From assembly GCA_002428935.1 (NCBI GenBank), contig DIYG01000167.1:235-64234 (forward strand): a DNA stretch of 64,000 nucleotides, read 5' to 3'. Positions 1-8,409 of the stretch are shown one piece after another; the stretch's first letter is position 1; each line of letters opens with the position of its first letter. Position numbers and translations under genes: made by a program. The notes beneath the pieces are model-generated. The model made no database searches. It was not told where the DNA came from and worked only from the letters and a program-made list of their open reading frames with translations. Origin of the DNA: Halieaceae bacterium UBA6060. GTDB lineage: Bacteria; Pseudomonadota; Gammaproteobacteria; Pseudomonadales; Halieaceae.

Positions 1-75
1 GGCACCGCAGCGACGAGATATCGCCGCCTGACGGTCTCACTTTTCATCAACCAGAAAAAGATAGAGAAACCTTGA
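1..75 (+). CDS. 3' end of an unidentified gene upstream of rnhA
   Basis: Frame 1 is open from the first base to a TGA at 73-75, giving a basic 24-residue C-terminus ending in KKIEKP. The TGA overlaps the TTG start of rnhA as TTGA, the usual sign of translational coupling, so this is probably a real gene cut by the window edge. In pseudomonads a SAM-dependent methyltransferase gene precedes rnhA-dnaQ, which makes that the best guess, but nothing in these residues proves it. Confidence 0.45.
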   Translation, partial: GTAATRYRRLTVSLFINQKKIEKP

Positions 76-515
76 AAGAAGTACAGCTATATACCGATGG
101 TGCCTGTCGTGGAAATCCTGGGCCCGGCGGATGGGGCGCCCTGTTGCGCTACGGCAGCAAAGAGCGAGAACTCTACGGCGGCGAGGCCCAGACCACCAAT
201 AATCGCATGGAATTGCAGGCGGCTATCGAAGGCCTGGCGGCGATCTCCGAATCTTGCGCGGTAACCCTCACTACGGACTCCACCTATGTCATGAAAGGCA
301 TCACAGAATGGCTGGACAACTGGAAACGGCGAGGCTGGAAAACTGCGGCTAAGAAACCCGTGGCCAATGCGGATCTCTGGCAGCTCCTCGATGAACAGAA
401 TAGCCGTCACACGGTGTCCTGGCAGTGGGTAAAAGGTCACAGCGGTCATCCGGGAAACGAACGCGCCGATGCGCTGGCGAATCGCGGTATCGATGAACTA
501 CTATCCAGGAGGTAA
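72..515 (+). CDS. rnhA: Ribonuclease HI
   Basis: Cuts the RNA strand of RNA-DNA hybrids in the cytoplasm, removing primers and R-loops. The 147-residue protein has the normal family length. The acidic catalytic set is visible: Asp9 in YTDGACRGNPGPGGWG, Glu47 in NRMEL, Asp69 in TTDS and Asp133 in NERADALA, plus His123 in KGHSGHPGNE. The start is TTG at 72, supported by the residue at which homologues begin and by the TTGA overlap with the preceding frame. The gene is followed after 6 bases by dnaQ, whose Shine-Dalgarno sequence (AGGAGG) lies in the last codons of rnhA, so the two are co-translated. The rnhA-dnaQ pair is conserved in gammaproteobacteria. Confidence 0.97.
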   Translation: MKEVQLYTDGACRGNPGPGGWGALLRYGSKERELYGGEAQTTNNRMELQAAIEGLAAISESCAVTLTTDSTYVMKGITEWLDNWKRRGWKTAAKKPVANADLWQLLDEQNSRHTVSWQWVKGHSGHPGNERADALANRGIDELLSRR

Positions 516-521
516 CGACTG

Positions 522-1235
522 ATGCGACAGATTGTCCTCGACACGGAAACCACTGGCTTGGAAGTCAGCCAGGGCCACCGCATCATCGAGATCGGCTGTG
601 TGGAGCTGCAGAATCGGCGGCTTACGGGGCGCCATTTTCACCAGTACATCAACCCAGAGCGTGACATCGATGCGGGCGCCATAGAAGTCCACGGCATCAC
701 CAACACCTTCCTCGCCGATAAACCCGTTTTCGCCAGCATCGTGCGAGAGTTTGTGGAGTTCGTTAGTGGCGCCGAGCTCATCATCCACAACGCGCCTTTT
801 GATATCGGCTTCCTCGACAGCGAACTGCAGCGGCACGACGCCTCGGCGGTGCCTTTAAACGAACTCTGCGAGGTAACCGATACGCTGGTAATGGCGCGCA
901 GTCGTCATCCAGGGCAGCGCAACAACCTTGACGCGCTTTGCCAGCGCTACGCGGTAGACAACTCAAGTAGAGACCTCCACGGGGCGCTCCTAGACGCGGA
1001 GATTCTGGCCGACGTGTATCTGGCCATGACCGGCGGGCAGACCAGCCTGGCGCTCAGCGATGATGATGGTGGGAGCCAGGGTCGCAAGGTGTCGAGAAAG
1101 CTGCGGCGACTCCCCGAGGACCGACCCCGACTACCGATCATCGAGCCCAGTAGCGATGAAGTTGCCGCTCACGAGGCGCAGCTCGATGCCATTGCCGCGG
1201 CCGGTGCAGCACCCCTTTGGCGACGTTCGAGCTAG
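522..1235 (+). CDS. dnaQ: DNA polymerase III epsilon subunit (proofreading exonuclease)
   Basis: The 3'-5' proofreading exonuclease of the replicative polymerase; it binds the alpha subunit through its C-terminus. The DEDDh exonuclease motifs are present: Exo I DTETTG (Asp7, Glu9), Exo II NAPFDIGFLDSEL, and Exo III HGALLDAEILADVYLAM. The 237-residue length is normal. A strong AGGAGG sits 8 bases before the ATG, inside the end of rnhA. The last six codons and the TAG stop form the first unit of a three-unit 18-bp tandem repeat that continues in the same frame past the stop, so the extreme C-terminus may vary between strains. Confidence 0.97.
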   Translation: MRQIVLDTETTGLEVSQGHRIIEIGCVELQNRRLTGRHFHQYINPERDIDAGAIEVHGITNTFLADKPVFASIVREFVEFVSGAELIIHNAPFDIGFLDSELQRHDASAVPLNELCEVTDTLVMARSRHPGQRNNLDALCQRYAVDNSSRDLHGALLDAEILADVYLAMTGGQTSLALSDDDGGSQGRKVSRKLRRLPEDRPRLPIIEPSSDEVAAHEAQLDAIAAAGAAPLWRRSS

Positions 1236-1271
1236 GGGCGACGTTCAAACCAGAGGCGACGTCCGAACTAA
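1218..1271 (+). repeat. Three 18-bp direct tandem repeats across the dnaQ stop codon
   Basis: Units at 1218-1235, 1236-1253 and 1254-1271 share the core GGCGACGTYCRA. Eighteen bases are six codons, so the units stay in the dnaQ frame. Unit 1 ends in the TAG stop, unit 2 has CAG at the same place and unit 3 ends in TAA. The region lies between the convergent genes dnaQ and nhaB. Confidence 0.85.
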
Positions 1272-1291
1272 ACGTTCCCCTGGGATCTCGT

Positions 1292-2797
1292 TCAGATAAA
1301 AGCCACTACTGCCGCCAACCCCACACCGCCCAGTACCAGGGTGTAGGGCAGGGCCATGATCACCATGCGCCCATAGGACAGGCGAATCAGTGGAGCCAGA
1401 GCCGAGGTCAATAAGAACAGAAACGCCGCCTGGCCATTGGGGGTAGCCACGCTGGGCAAGTTGGTACCCGTGTTGATAGCGACGGCCAGTTGATCGAACT
1501 CCGCTCGACTGATGGAGCCCGCGTCGAGGGCGGCCTTCACTTCGTTGATATAGACCGTGGCCACAAACACATTGTCACTGATCATGGACAACACGCCGTT
1601 GGCAACAAAGAACATGGCCGGTCGAATGCTCGCATCCATGGCCAGCACGGCCTCAATGACCGGGGTGAAAAGATGTTGGTCGTGAATCACCGCAACGATG
1701 GCGAAGAACACCACGAGGAGGGCGGTAAAGGGTAGGGCCTCCTCAAAAGCATGGCCCAGCTGATGTTCTTCCACAACGCCATTAAAGGCGGTTAGCAACA
1801 CGATAACCATCAGGCCAATCAGGCCCACAGCGGCCCAGTGCATGGCCAGCCCCACCACCAGAAGCAATGCCACGCTGGCCTGAACTACCAGGCGGGCCAC
1901 GGTACGCGAGTTGCGGCCCTCGTCAGCTTTGGTCTGAAACTCTTCTAGCACCAGGCGAACGTTATCGGGCAAAGTCGCGCCGTAGCCAAATTTGCCGCTC
2001 AATTCCAAAAGCACGCAAGTGATTAAACCGCAGGCCAACACCGGCATGGTGACGGGCGCCATGATGGACAGAAAGCGGATAAAGTCCCAATCGGCGACCG
2101 ATGCGATGAGCAGGTTTTGGGGTTCTCCCACCAGGGTGCAGACCCCCCCGAGAGCGGTACCAACCGCGCCGTGCATCAACAGGGAGCGAAGAAATGCCCG
2201 AAAGCGCTCGAGGTCTTCTTTGTGATTGTCGTGCACGGCATCGTCATCACCGTGATCATGGTCGTCATGGTGCACACCCTTACCCGAAGCCACCTTGTGA
2301 TACACCGCATAGAAGCCCACGCCGACACTGATGAGTACCGCCGTAACAGTCAGCGCGTCCAGGAAGGCTGAAAGAACTGCGGCGACTAAGCTGAAAAGTA
2401 AAGACAGCAACACCTTGGAACGAATGCGCAGGAGGATGCGCGTGAAAACGAACAGCAGCAGTTCCTTCATGAAGTATATGCCTGCAACCATGAACATCAG
2501 CAACAGGATTACTTCAAAGTTCGCAGCTGTTTCGTGGAAGACCGTGTGGGGATTGGTCATGCCCAGTACCACGGCCTCAATGGCGAGAAGACCACCGGGT
2601 TGTAGGGGATAGCAACGCAAGGCGAGGGCGAGAGTAAAAATAAACTCCCCGATCAGCACCCAGCCCGTAGCAAAGGCATCAATGGTGAACAGCAAGATAG
2701 GATTGATAAGCAGAAATGCGACGATCACCTTCTTGTACCACTCCGGCGATGGCCCAAGAAAATTCTGCCATAACGCCTGTGCTGCGGATTCACTCAT
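1292..2797 (-). CDS. nhaB: Na+/H+ antiporter NhaB
   Basis: Inner-membrane sodium/proton exchanger that expels Na+ and helps pH homeostasis, as expected in a marine bacterium. The 501-residue protein is close to E. coli NhaB in length and matches it through recognisable stretches: NFLGPSPEWYK near the N-terminus, YPLQPGGLLAIEAV, LSAFLDALTVTAV, GGVCTLVGEPQNL, and NTGTNLPSVATPNGQAAF near the C-terminus. Hydrophobic segments fill most of its length. A loop around residues 175-195 is rich in His and Asp (HHDDHDHGDDD), more so than usual, and could bind metal. The frame is open to 2953, but homology begins at the ATG at 2797, preceded by a G-rich Shine-Dalgarno sequence. It is divergent from nudC. 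Confidence 0.95.
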   Translation of the reverse strand: MSESAAQALWQNFLGPSPEWYKKVIVAFLLINPILLFTIDAFATGWVLIGEFIFTLALALRCYPLQPGGLLAIEAVVLGMTNPHTVFHETAANFEVILLLMFMVAGIYFMKELLLFVFTRILLRIRSKVLLSLLFSLVAAVLSAFLDALTVTAVLISVGVGFYAVYHKVASGKGVHHDDHDHGDDDAVHDNHKEDLERFRAFLRSLLMHGAVGTALGGVCTLVGEPQNLLIASVADWDFIRFLSIMAPVTMPVLACGLITCVLLELSGKFGYGATLPDNVRLVLEEFQTKADEGRNSRTVARLVVQASVALLLVVGLAMHWAAVGLIGLMVIVLLTAFNGVVEEHQLGHAFEEALPFTALLVVFFAIVAVIHDQHLFTPVIEAVLAMDASIRPAMFFVANGVLSMISDNVFVATVYINEVKAALDAGSISRAEFDQLAVAINTGTNLPSVATPNGQAAFLFLLTSALAPLIRLSYGRMVIMALPYTLVLGGVGLAAVVAFI

Positions 2798-3014
2798 GGG
2801 AGGCCCCCTATTAAACAAGCGGCCAAGTGTACGGTATTGCCATGGATCTCGTAAGACGACGACCGGGGGCTCTTTGTCGAAATCACAGCGAGTATTTTGT
2901 ACATCGAGAAGGGCAAGCCGCAGCGGCGCTTGCAGCTCGAGAGCGCGGTGCATAGCATAGCCGTCCGCCTCCGTCTCAGGCCTCCCAAGAGCCTACTAAC
3001 AACACAGGAACCTC

Positions 3015-3821
3015 ATGCTCGATCTACAGCCCAAGGCACCCACTACTCGTGATGGAGCGCTGCATATTGTTTTTAGCGCAGGGAAGCTGGTTATGGATCT
3101 CCAGTCTCGACGACCCTGTGTGCTGAGTGATCGAGATCTGGCGGACCATGGTTGGCAGGTGCTTCGCGAGCAGTTTGTCGGCTATTGGGAGGGCGAGGCC
3201 TGCTTCGCCGTAGAAATCGACGATATTGTGGAAATTGATGCGCTGCGCTTTCAGGTGGGCAATCTGTATCACTTGCTCGGGCGCGTCGATGACCAGTTGT
3301 TTGCCCTCACAGGGCGGGCCGCTCAGCTTCTGGACTGGGAGCGAGATCACCGCTACTGTGGTCGCTGTGGATCACCCATGGAGCCCGCCGCAGGAGAACG
3401 AGCTATGGCTTGCGGGCGTTGTCGCACCTTGCTGTATCCCCGCATTTCGCCCTGCGTCATTACGCTGGTTACCCGAGGCGATGAAATGCTCCTGGCTCGA
3501 AACGCGCGATTTCCACGCCCCATGTACAGCACCTTGGCCGGCTTCATTGAGGCGGGAGAGAGCGCCGAAGAGACCTTGCGCCGGGAAGCGTATGAGGAGG
3601 TGGGTGTGGAAGTCGGTGAGATCCGGTACTTCTCATCCCAGGCCTGGCCGTTCCCGAATCAGCTCATGCTGGGTTACTTCGCCGAATACGCTGGCGGAGA
3701 AATCCGTCCCGACGAGCAGGAGATCGCCGAGGCAAACTGGTACCATCCCCGCGAATTGCCTCCCGTGCCACCCCCGGCTTCCATTGCCGGGCAGTTGATT
3801 CGGGCACACTGCTCGCGTTAA
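3015..3821 (+). CDS. nudC: NAD-capped RNA hydrolase / NADH pyrophosphatase NudC
   Basis: Hydrolyses NADH to NMNH and AMP and, from family knowledge, removes NAD caps from RNA. The 268-residue protein has the NudC order: an N-terminal domain, a zinc ribbon (Cys115, Cys118, Cys133, Cys136), the Nudix box at residues 176-198 (GFIEAGE, then REAYEEVGV), and the NADH-specific signature SQAWPFPNQLML at 208-219. That signature normally reads SQPWPFP, so one Pro is Ala here. The start at ATG 3015 follows an AGGA. Transcribed away from nhaB. Confidence 0.95.
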   Translation: MLDLQPKAPTTRDGALHIVFSAGKLVMDLQSRRPCVLSDRDLADHGWQVLREQFVGYWEGEACFAVEIDDIVEIDALRFQVGNLYHLLGRVDDQLFALTGRAAQLLDWERDHRYCGRCGSPMEPAAGERAMACGRCRTLLYPRISPCVITLVTRGDEMLLARNARFPRPMYSTLAGFIEAGESAEETLRREAYEEVGVEVGEIRYFSSQAWPFPNQLMLGYFAEYAGGEIRPDEQEIAEANWYHPRELPPVPPPASIAGQLIRAHCSR

Positions 3822-3868
3822 GACCTCATCCGGTCGTTCCTGAGCCTTTTTAAACGGACCCCAATACT

Positions 3869-4936
3869 ATGGAATTTCTCGCCGAATACGGCCTCTTTCT
3901 GGCCCAGGCTGTCACCGTTGTCGCCGCCGTGGGTGTCATCGTCGTGCTTATCGCCGCCGTGGGGCAGCGCAATCGCGGCGAAAGCGATGGGCATATCGAA
4001 GTGCACAAGTTGAACGATCGCTACAAGGATCTCGGTCAGGCCCTGAAAGAGGCAACGCTGGATCCGGCCCTTAGAAAAGAAACCCGTAAGGCGGAGAAAA
4101 AGCGCGACAAGAAAGACGCCAAACGCAAAAGCAAAGCGGCGAAGCAGCACCTTAAAGACGATCCTGAGAGCAGCGAAGAAAAACCTCGCTTGTTCGTTCT
4201 GAATTTTCACGGCGACATCCGCGCGGGCGCAGTCACGCAGTTGCGAGAGGAAGTATCCGTACTGGTCGGTGAGCTGCGGGAAAACGATGAGGTACTGCTT
4301 CGTCTGGAAAGCAGCGGCGGTCTGGTACACAGCTACGGCCTGGCCGCAAGTCAGCTACAGCGAATACACGGACGAGGAGCGAAACTCACTGTCGCTGTTG
4401 ACAAGGTAGCCGCAAGCGGTGGTTACATGATGGCCTGCGTGGCGGACCGCATCATCGCCGCCCCCTTCGCAATCATCGGCTCCATTGGTGTTCTGGCCCA
4501 ACTACCGAACTTTCATAAGCTCCTGAAGAAGAACGACATCGACTTTGAGTTGTTCACCGCCGGGGAATACAAGCGAACGCTGACCTTGTTTGGTGAAAAC
4601 ACCGACAAGGGACGCGAGAAGTTTCGCGAGGAGCTTGAAGATACCCATCTGCTGTTCAAAGACTTCGTGCGTCAGAATCGCGAGGTTGTGGATATCGATC
4701 AGGTTGCCACTGGGGAGATCTGGTACGGCCAAAGGGCGATGGATGTGCACCTCGTCGATGAACTGCTCACTTCCGATAGCTATATCTTGGACCACCTGGA
4801 ATCCCATGGTGTGTTTGAGGTGCGCTATGTGCCGCGCAAAAACTGGCAGCAGAAGCTTGGTCTGGCAGCGGAAAACGCGTTGGAACGTAGCTTCCTCAAG
4901 CTTTGGCAGGCGGCATCGTCTCGTCCGGAGCAATAG
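3869..4936 (+). CDS. sohB: Inner-membrane signal-peptide-peptidase-like protease SohB
   Basis: A membrane-anchored serine protease of family S49. One N-terminal transmembrane helix (about residues 8-32) is followed by a very basic, charged linker (about 60-100) and the ClpP-like fold. The catalytic dyad appears to be Ser183 (KVAASGGYMMA) and Lys235 (AGEYKRTLT), as in SppA/SohB enzymes. The length of 355 residues matches SohB, not the larger SppA. It is convergent with the SulP gene. The substrate is unknown. Confidence 0.93.
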   Translation: MEFLAEYGLFLAQAVTVVAAVGVIVVLIAAVGQRNRGESDGHIEVHKLNDRYKDLGQALKEATLDPALRKETRKAEKKRDKKDAKRKSKAAKQHLKDDPESSEEKPRLFVLNFHGDIRAGAVTQLREEVSVLVGELRENDEVLLRLESSGGLVHSYGLAASQLQRIHGRGAKLTVAVDKVAASGGYMMACVADRIIAAPFAIIGSIGVLAQLPNFHKLLKKNDIDFELFTAGEYKRTLTLFGENTDKGREKFREELEDTHLLFKDFVRQNREVVDIDQVATGEIWYGQRAMDVHLVDELLTSDSYILDHLESHGVFEVRYVPRKNWQQKLGLAAENALERSFLKLWQAASSRPEQ

Positions 4937-4987
4937 CCCACACATCGGTCGAGTTAGCCCTGGAGTTGACCCCGGCCGGGTGAGCCA

Positions 4988-6706
4988 CTAACCGTTTGGT
5001 CGCAACGCCTCACAGGCCTGGTGTTGGGTCAGAAACACACGTCCGCTCAAGTGGTCGAGAAAATCCGAGCACTTCAGGGCGTCCATGACCGGACCTTTGA
5101 CCTCACTGAGATGAAGCTGAATCGCTTGCTCTTGGAGGGTTTCCACGATGGACTCCAGCACCTCAAGGGCACTGAGGTCGATTTCGTTCACCGCCGTACA
5201 CTGCAGAATCACATGCTGTAGGCGCTCGTCACGCATTGCCACCTCGGCATAGATCGCAGCTTCCATGTAACTGGCATTAACAAAAAACAGGCTTTCGTCG
5301 ATGCGCATGGATATGATGCTTGGGTCCGTAACCACCTGATGTCGCTGTACGTTGCGGTAGTGTTCCGTACCGGGCACCTGACCCACAATGGCGATGTGAG
5401 GACGTGATGTTCGGTGCAGGTGAAGGGCCACGGACACGACTATGCCAGCCAGTACACCAATCTCTACTCCGGCAAGAAGCGTGGCCGCAATGGTCACCGC
5501 AACGGCACTGAAGTCCGAACGGGAATACCTCCAGGCGGTCTTCAGCAAACCCAGGTCGATGAGCGATAGCACCGCAACGATGATGGTAGCCGCCAGCGTC
5601 GCCTTGGGTAGGAAGTACAAGGCAGGGGTTAAGAACAGGGCGGCAGCTGCGATACCAACGGCGGCGAAGACGCTGGCAAGCTGGGTTTGCGCACCGGCAT
5701 CAAAGTTCACAACGGAGCGGGAAAATCCACCGGTGACGGGAAAGCCACCCGATACGCCAGCGGCGACATTTGCGGCCCCCAGGGCCACGAGTTCCTGATC
5801 CGCATCGATGCGTTGCCGTCGTTTCGCCGCCAGGGTTCGCCCGACGGACACCGACTCGATAAAGCCGATAACGCTGATCAAAAAGGCCGACATGGCCAAC
5901 TCCGACCACAGGGCCAGGTCCATGCTGGGTAAGCCGAAGGCCGGCAGGCCCCTGGGCACGTCGCCGACAATGGCAACGCCTCGGCCTTCAAAATCCATAG
6001 CGATGCTTGCCGCAATGGTCGCGATGATGATGAATACTGGCCCTGCTTTTGCCAGCAGGGATACGCTCCAGCCCGGTAATCCCCGGGCCGCAAGAAAAGG
6101 GGCGAGGCCGCTACGGGCCCAGCCGAGGAATAGGAGAGCCGCTAGTCCCGTGACCAGGGTAGTGCCATTGAAGCTGGCAAGATCCGCCGCCAAGGAGTGA
6201 ACGAGCGTTGGCAGGGTTTCGCCATGGCCGTTGATACCGAGAATATGGCGTAATTGCGACAGGGCGATGATGACCCCAGACGCGGTGATAAAACCCGATA
6301 CCACCGGGTGAGACAGCAGATTGGCCAGAGAGCCAAAGCGCAGCAAACCCATGCCTATGAGCATACAACCCGACAAAAGGGCCATGGTAATGGCGGCACT
6401 GGCGTAACCCAGAGTGCCCGTCTCGGCAATCCGACCCACCGCAGTGGCGGTCATCAGCGATACCACCGCCACGGGCCCCACGGATAAGGTTCGAGAGCTG
6501 CCAAACAGGGCATAGGCCAGCAACGGCAGTATGCTTGCGTAGAGGCCCATCTCCGGTGGCAAACCGGCGAGGAGAGCGTAGGCCAAAGACTGCGGAATCA
6601 ACATGATCGTAACGATCACCGCCGCAAGCAAATCGCTGGCCAGCAAGCCGCGGTGGTAAGCCCGCAGCCACTGTAGGGGTGGCAACCACCCCTGCAAAAG
6701 ACCCAT
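4988..6706 (-). CDS. SulP-family anion transporter with STAS domain
   Basis: A 572-residue inner-membrane transporter of the SLC26/SulP family. The membrane domain contains AVIVTIMLIPQSLAYALLAG and SVGPVAVVSLMTATAVG early on, and GGFPVTGGFSRSVVNFDAGA in the middle; the last ~120 residues form a cytoplasmic STAS domain. It is the third gene of the sulfide operon. Its ATG at 6706 overlaps the TGA of the SQR fusion gene as TGATG, so the two are coupled and the longer open frame up to 7126 should be ignored. Given the neighbours, export of the sulfite or other sulfur oxyanion made by the upstream enzymes is the likely role. Sulfate or bicarbonate uptake is the alternative. Confidence 0.9.
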   Translation of the reverse strand: MGLLQGWLPPLQWLRAYHRGLLASDLLAAVIVTIMLIPQSLAYALLAGLPPEMGLYASILPLLAYALFGSSRTLSVGPVAVVSLMTATAVGRIAETGTLGYASAAITMALLSGCMLIGMGLLRFGSLANLLSHPVVSGFITASGVIIALSQLRHILGINGHGETLPTLVHSLAADLASFNGTTLVTGLAALLFLGWARSGLAPFLAARGLPGWSVSLLAKAGPVFIIIATIAASIAMDFEGRGVAIVGDVPRGLPAFGLPSMDLALWSELAMSAFLISVIGFIESVSVGRTLAAKRRQRIDADQELVALGAANVAAGVSGGFPVTGGFSRSVVNFDAGAQTQLASVFAAVGIAAAALFLTPALYFLPKATLAATIIVAVLSLIDLGLLKTAWRYSRSDFSAVAVTIAATLLAGVEIGVLAGIVVSVALHLHRTSRPHIAIVGQVPGTEHYRNVQRHQVVTDPSIISMRIDESLFFVNASYMEAAIYAEVAMRDERLQHVILQCTAVNEIDLSALEVLESIVETLQEQAIQLHLSEVKGPVMDALKCSDFLDHLSGRVFLTQHQACEALRPNG

Positions 6707-8406
6707 CACGCCGAGCTCGAATCCGCCGCGCTGCGCTCGGGATTGACCATCCACTCTCGGCCTCGAAGCATGGCTTTCCAATACACGGGCGGCAATATCT
6801 TCTCTTTGAGGATCCAGGCCATACGGGAGGGCCGCTGCCCATTGAGAAGCCAGCGGGGAAAGCTGGGCAGCAACTTGCCGCCATACCCAAACTCGGCGAG
6901 AACGATCTTGCCACGCTCCACGGTCAGGGGGCAGGAGCCATAGCCGTTGTAGTGAGAGACGGAGCGAGAAACGTCCAAATCGTGGAGCAGGTTGTTGGCG
7001 ACGATAGGAGCCTGCATGCGTGCCGCGGCCGCGGTCTTGGCATTCGGGGCGTTCATCACGTCGCCGAGGCTCCAGATATTGTCGAAGCTTTTGTGTTGCA
7101 GGGTGTTTTGGTCGACATCGACCCAACCGGCTTCATCCGCCAGCGGAGACTCGCGGATGAAGTCCGGCGCGGTTTGTGGCGGGCAAACGTGGATCATGTC
7201 GAAGTCTGTGCTGACCTCTTGGGTTTGTCCCTCAGCGTCGCGGGTTTCAAACCAGGCCGTACGCGATGGACCATCGATACGCGTCAGGCGATGCTCAAAG
7301 TGCAGGGACGCACCATAGAGCTCAATGTACTCCATAAGCGCGGGAACGTAGTCCTTAACGCCAAAGAGAACAGCCCCGGCGTTATAGAAATGGATGTCGA
7401 TATCTTTGAGGATACCGTTCCGTCGCCAGTGATCGGCCGATAGATACAAGGCCTTCTGTGGTGCCCCGGCACACTTGATGGGCATGGGCGGCTGAGTAAA
7501 TACGGCCCGGCCACCGGATAGAGAACTCACCAATTCCCAGGTATAGGGAGCGAGATCGTAACGATAGTTGGAGGTGACTCCGTTGCGGCCCAGGGTGTCC
7601 ACCAAGCCTTCGACCCCATGCCAGTTTAGCTTCAGACCTGGTGCAACGATCAGTCTGTCGTAATAGATGGGGTGACAATCCTCGAGGAGAACCCGGTTTT
7701 CCGTGGGATCAAACTCGCCGACGGCCGCCTTGATCCAGCGGACCCCCGACGGAATAAGGGATGCCATGGTCTTCACGGTATCGCCCTGGGAGAAGATGCC
7801 ACCGCCAACCATGGTCCAACCGGGCTGATAATAGTGAACCTCGGCGGGATCAATGATGGCGATAGACAGGGCCTGCGTACGGGCCATGAGGCTGGAGGCG
7901 ACAGCGATACCGGCGGCACCGCCACCGATGATGAGCACATCAAAGTGATCCTGCTTCGCCTTACTTGTGGCCGTCGCCGGTGATGGGGCCTGTGCTGTGC
8001 CTAAAACCTGTGCCAGGTCGTAACCCAGGTCTTTGGCTTGGCGCAGCAGATCTTCGATAGCTACACCCTGGGCCTTCTGATGCAGGCTCCAGAGCGTCAT
8101 GGAGCGAGTTCCCGTGCGGCAAAATGCATGCAGGGGTTTCGGCATTCGCTCCATGGCCGCTGCAAAGGCGGCCACGTCCGACTCGTCGATGGCGCCTGGT
8201 ACAACGGGCACAAAGGCAATTTCGAGACCCGCTTGCTCCGCGGCGGACTGTAGTTCGGTTACCGTAGGTTGATCCGAGGCTTCACCGTCGGGGCGATTAC
8301 AGATCACCGAACGAACGCCAGCGGCGGCCAGGTTGGTCATCTCGTCGACCGTTACCTGTTCGGAAACGGAAAAGTCCTCAGTTACCGCTAGTCGTTTGAG
8401 AGCCAT
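6706..8406 (-). CDS. DUF442 phosphatase-like domain fused to sulfide:quinone oxidoreductase
   Basis: A two-domain, 566-residue protein. Residues 1-~130 are a DUF442/Blh-type domain of the dual-specificity-phosphatase fold, with the signature AFCRTGTRSM (Cys96). After a linker of Ala/Thr/Ser/Pro (about 138-150) comes an FAD enzyme of the SQR family: the dinucleotide motif LIIGGGAAGIAVASSL, the HYYQPGWTMVGGG segment, and two cysteines at the places expected for the redox-active pair, Cys312 (PIKCAGAPQKA) and Cys408 (HVCPPQTAPDF). The C-terminal GYGSCPLTV and EFGYGGKLLPSFP segments are typical of type II/eukaryote-like SQR. It should oxidise sulfide to a persulfide and pass electrons to quinone at the inner membrane. 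It follows the persulfide dioxygenase by 3 bases. DUF442 is more often fused to the dioxygenase, so this pairing is unusual. Confidence 0.9.
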   Translation of the reverse strand: MALKRLAVTEDFSVSEQVTVDEMTNLAAAGVRSVICNRPDGEASDQPTVTELQSAAEQAGLEIAFVPVVPGAIDESDVAAFAAAMERMPKPLHAFCRTGTRSMTLWSLHQKAQGVAIEDLLRQAKDLGYDLAQVLGTAQAPSPATATSKAKQDHFDVLIIGGGAAGIAVASSLMARTQALSIAIIDPAEVHYYQPGWTMVGGGIFSQGDTVKTMASLIPSGVRWIKAAVGEFDPTENRVLLEDCHPIYYDRLIVAPGLKLNWHGVEGLVDTLGRNGVTSNYRYDLAPYTWELVSSLSGGRAVFTQPPMPIKCAGAPQKALYLSADHWRRNGILKDIDIHFYNAGAVLFGVKDYVPALMEYIELYGASLHFEHRLTRIDGPSRTAWFETRDAEGQTQEVSTDFDMIHVCPPQTAPDFIRESPLADEAGWVDVDQNTLQHKSFDNIWSLGDVMNAPNAKTAAAARMQAPIVANNLLHDLDVSRSVSHYNGYGSCPLTVERGKIVLAEFGYGGKLLPSFPRWLLNGQRPSRMAWILKEKILPPVYWKAMLRGREWMVNPERSAADSSSA

Positions 8407-8409
8407 GAT

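Noticed and set aside
6708..7126. N-terminal extension of the SulP frame
   Set aside because: The extra 140 residues are Arg-rich and lie antisense-free over the SQR C-terminus in another frame; the TGATG overlap and family homology both fix the start at 6706.
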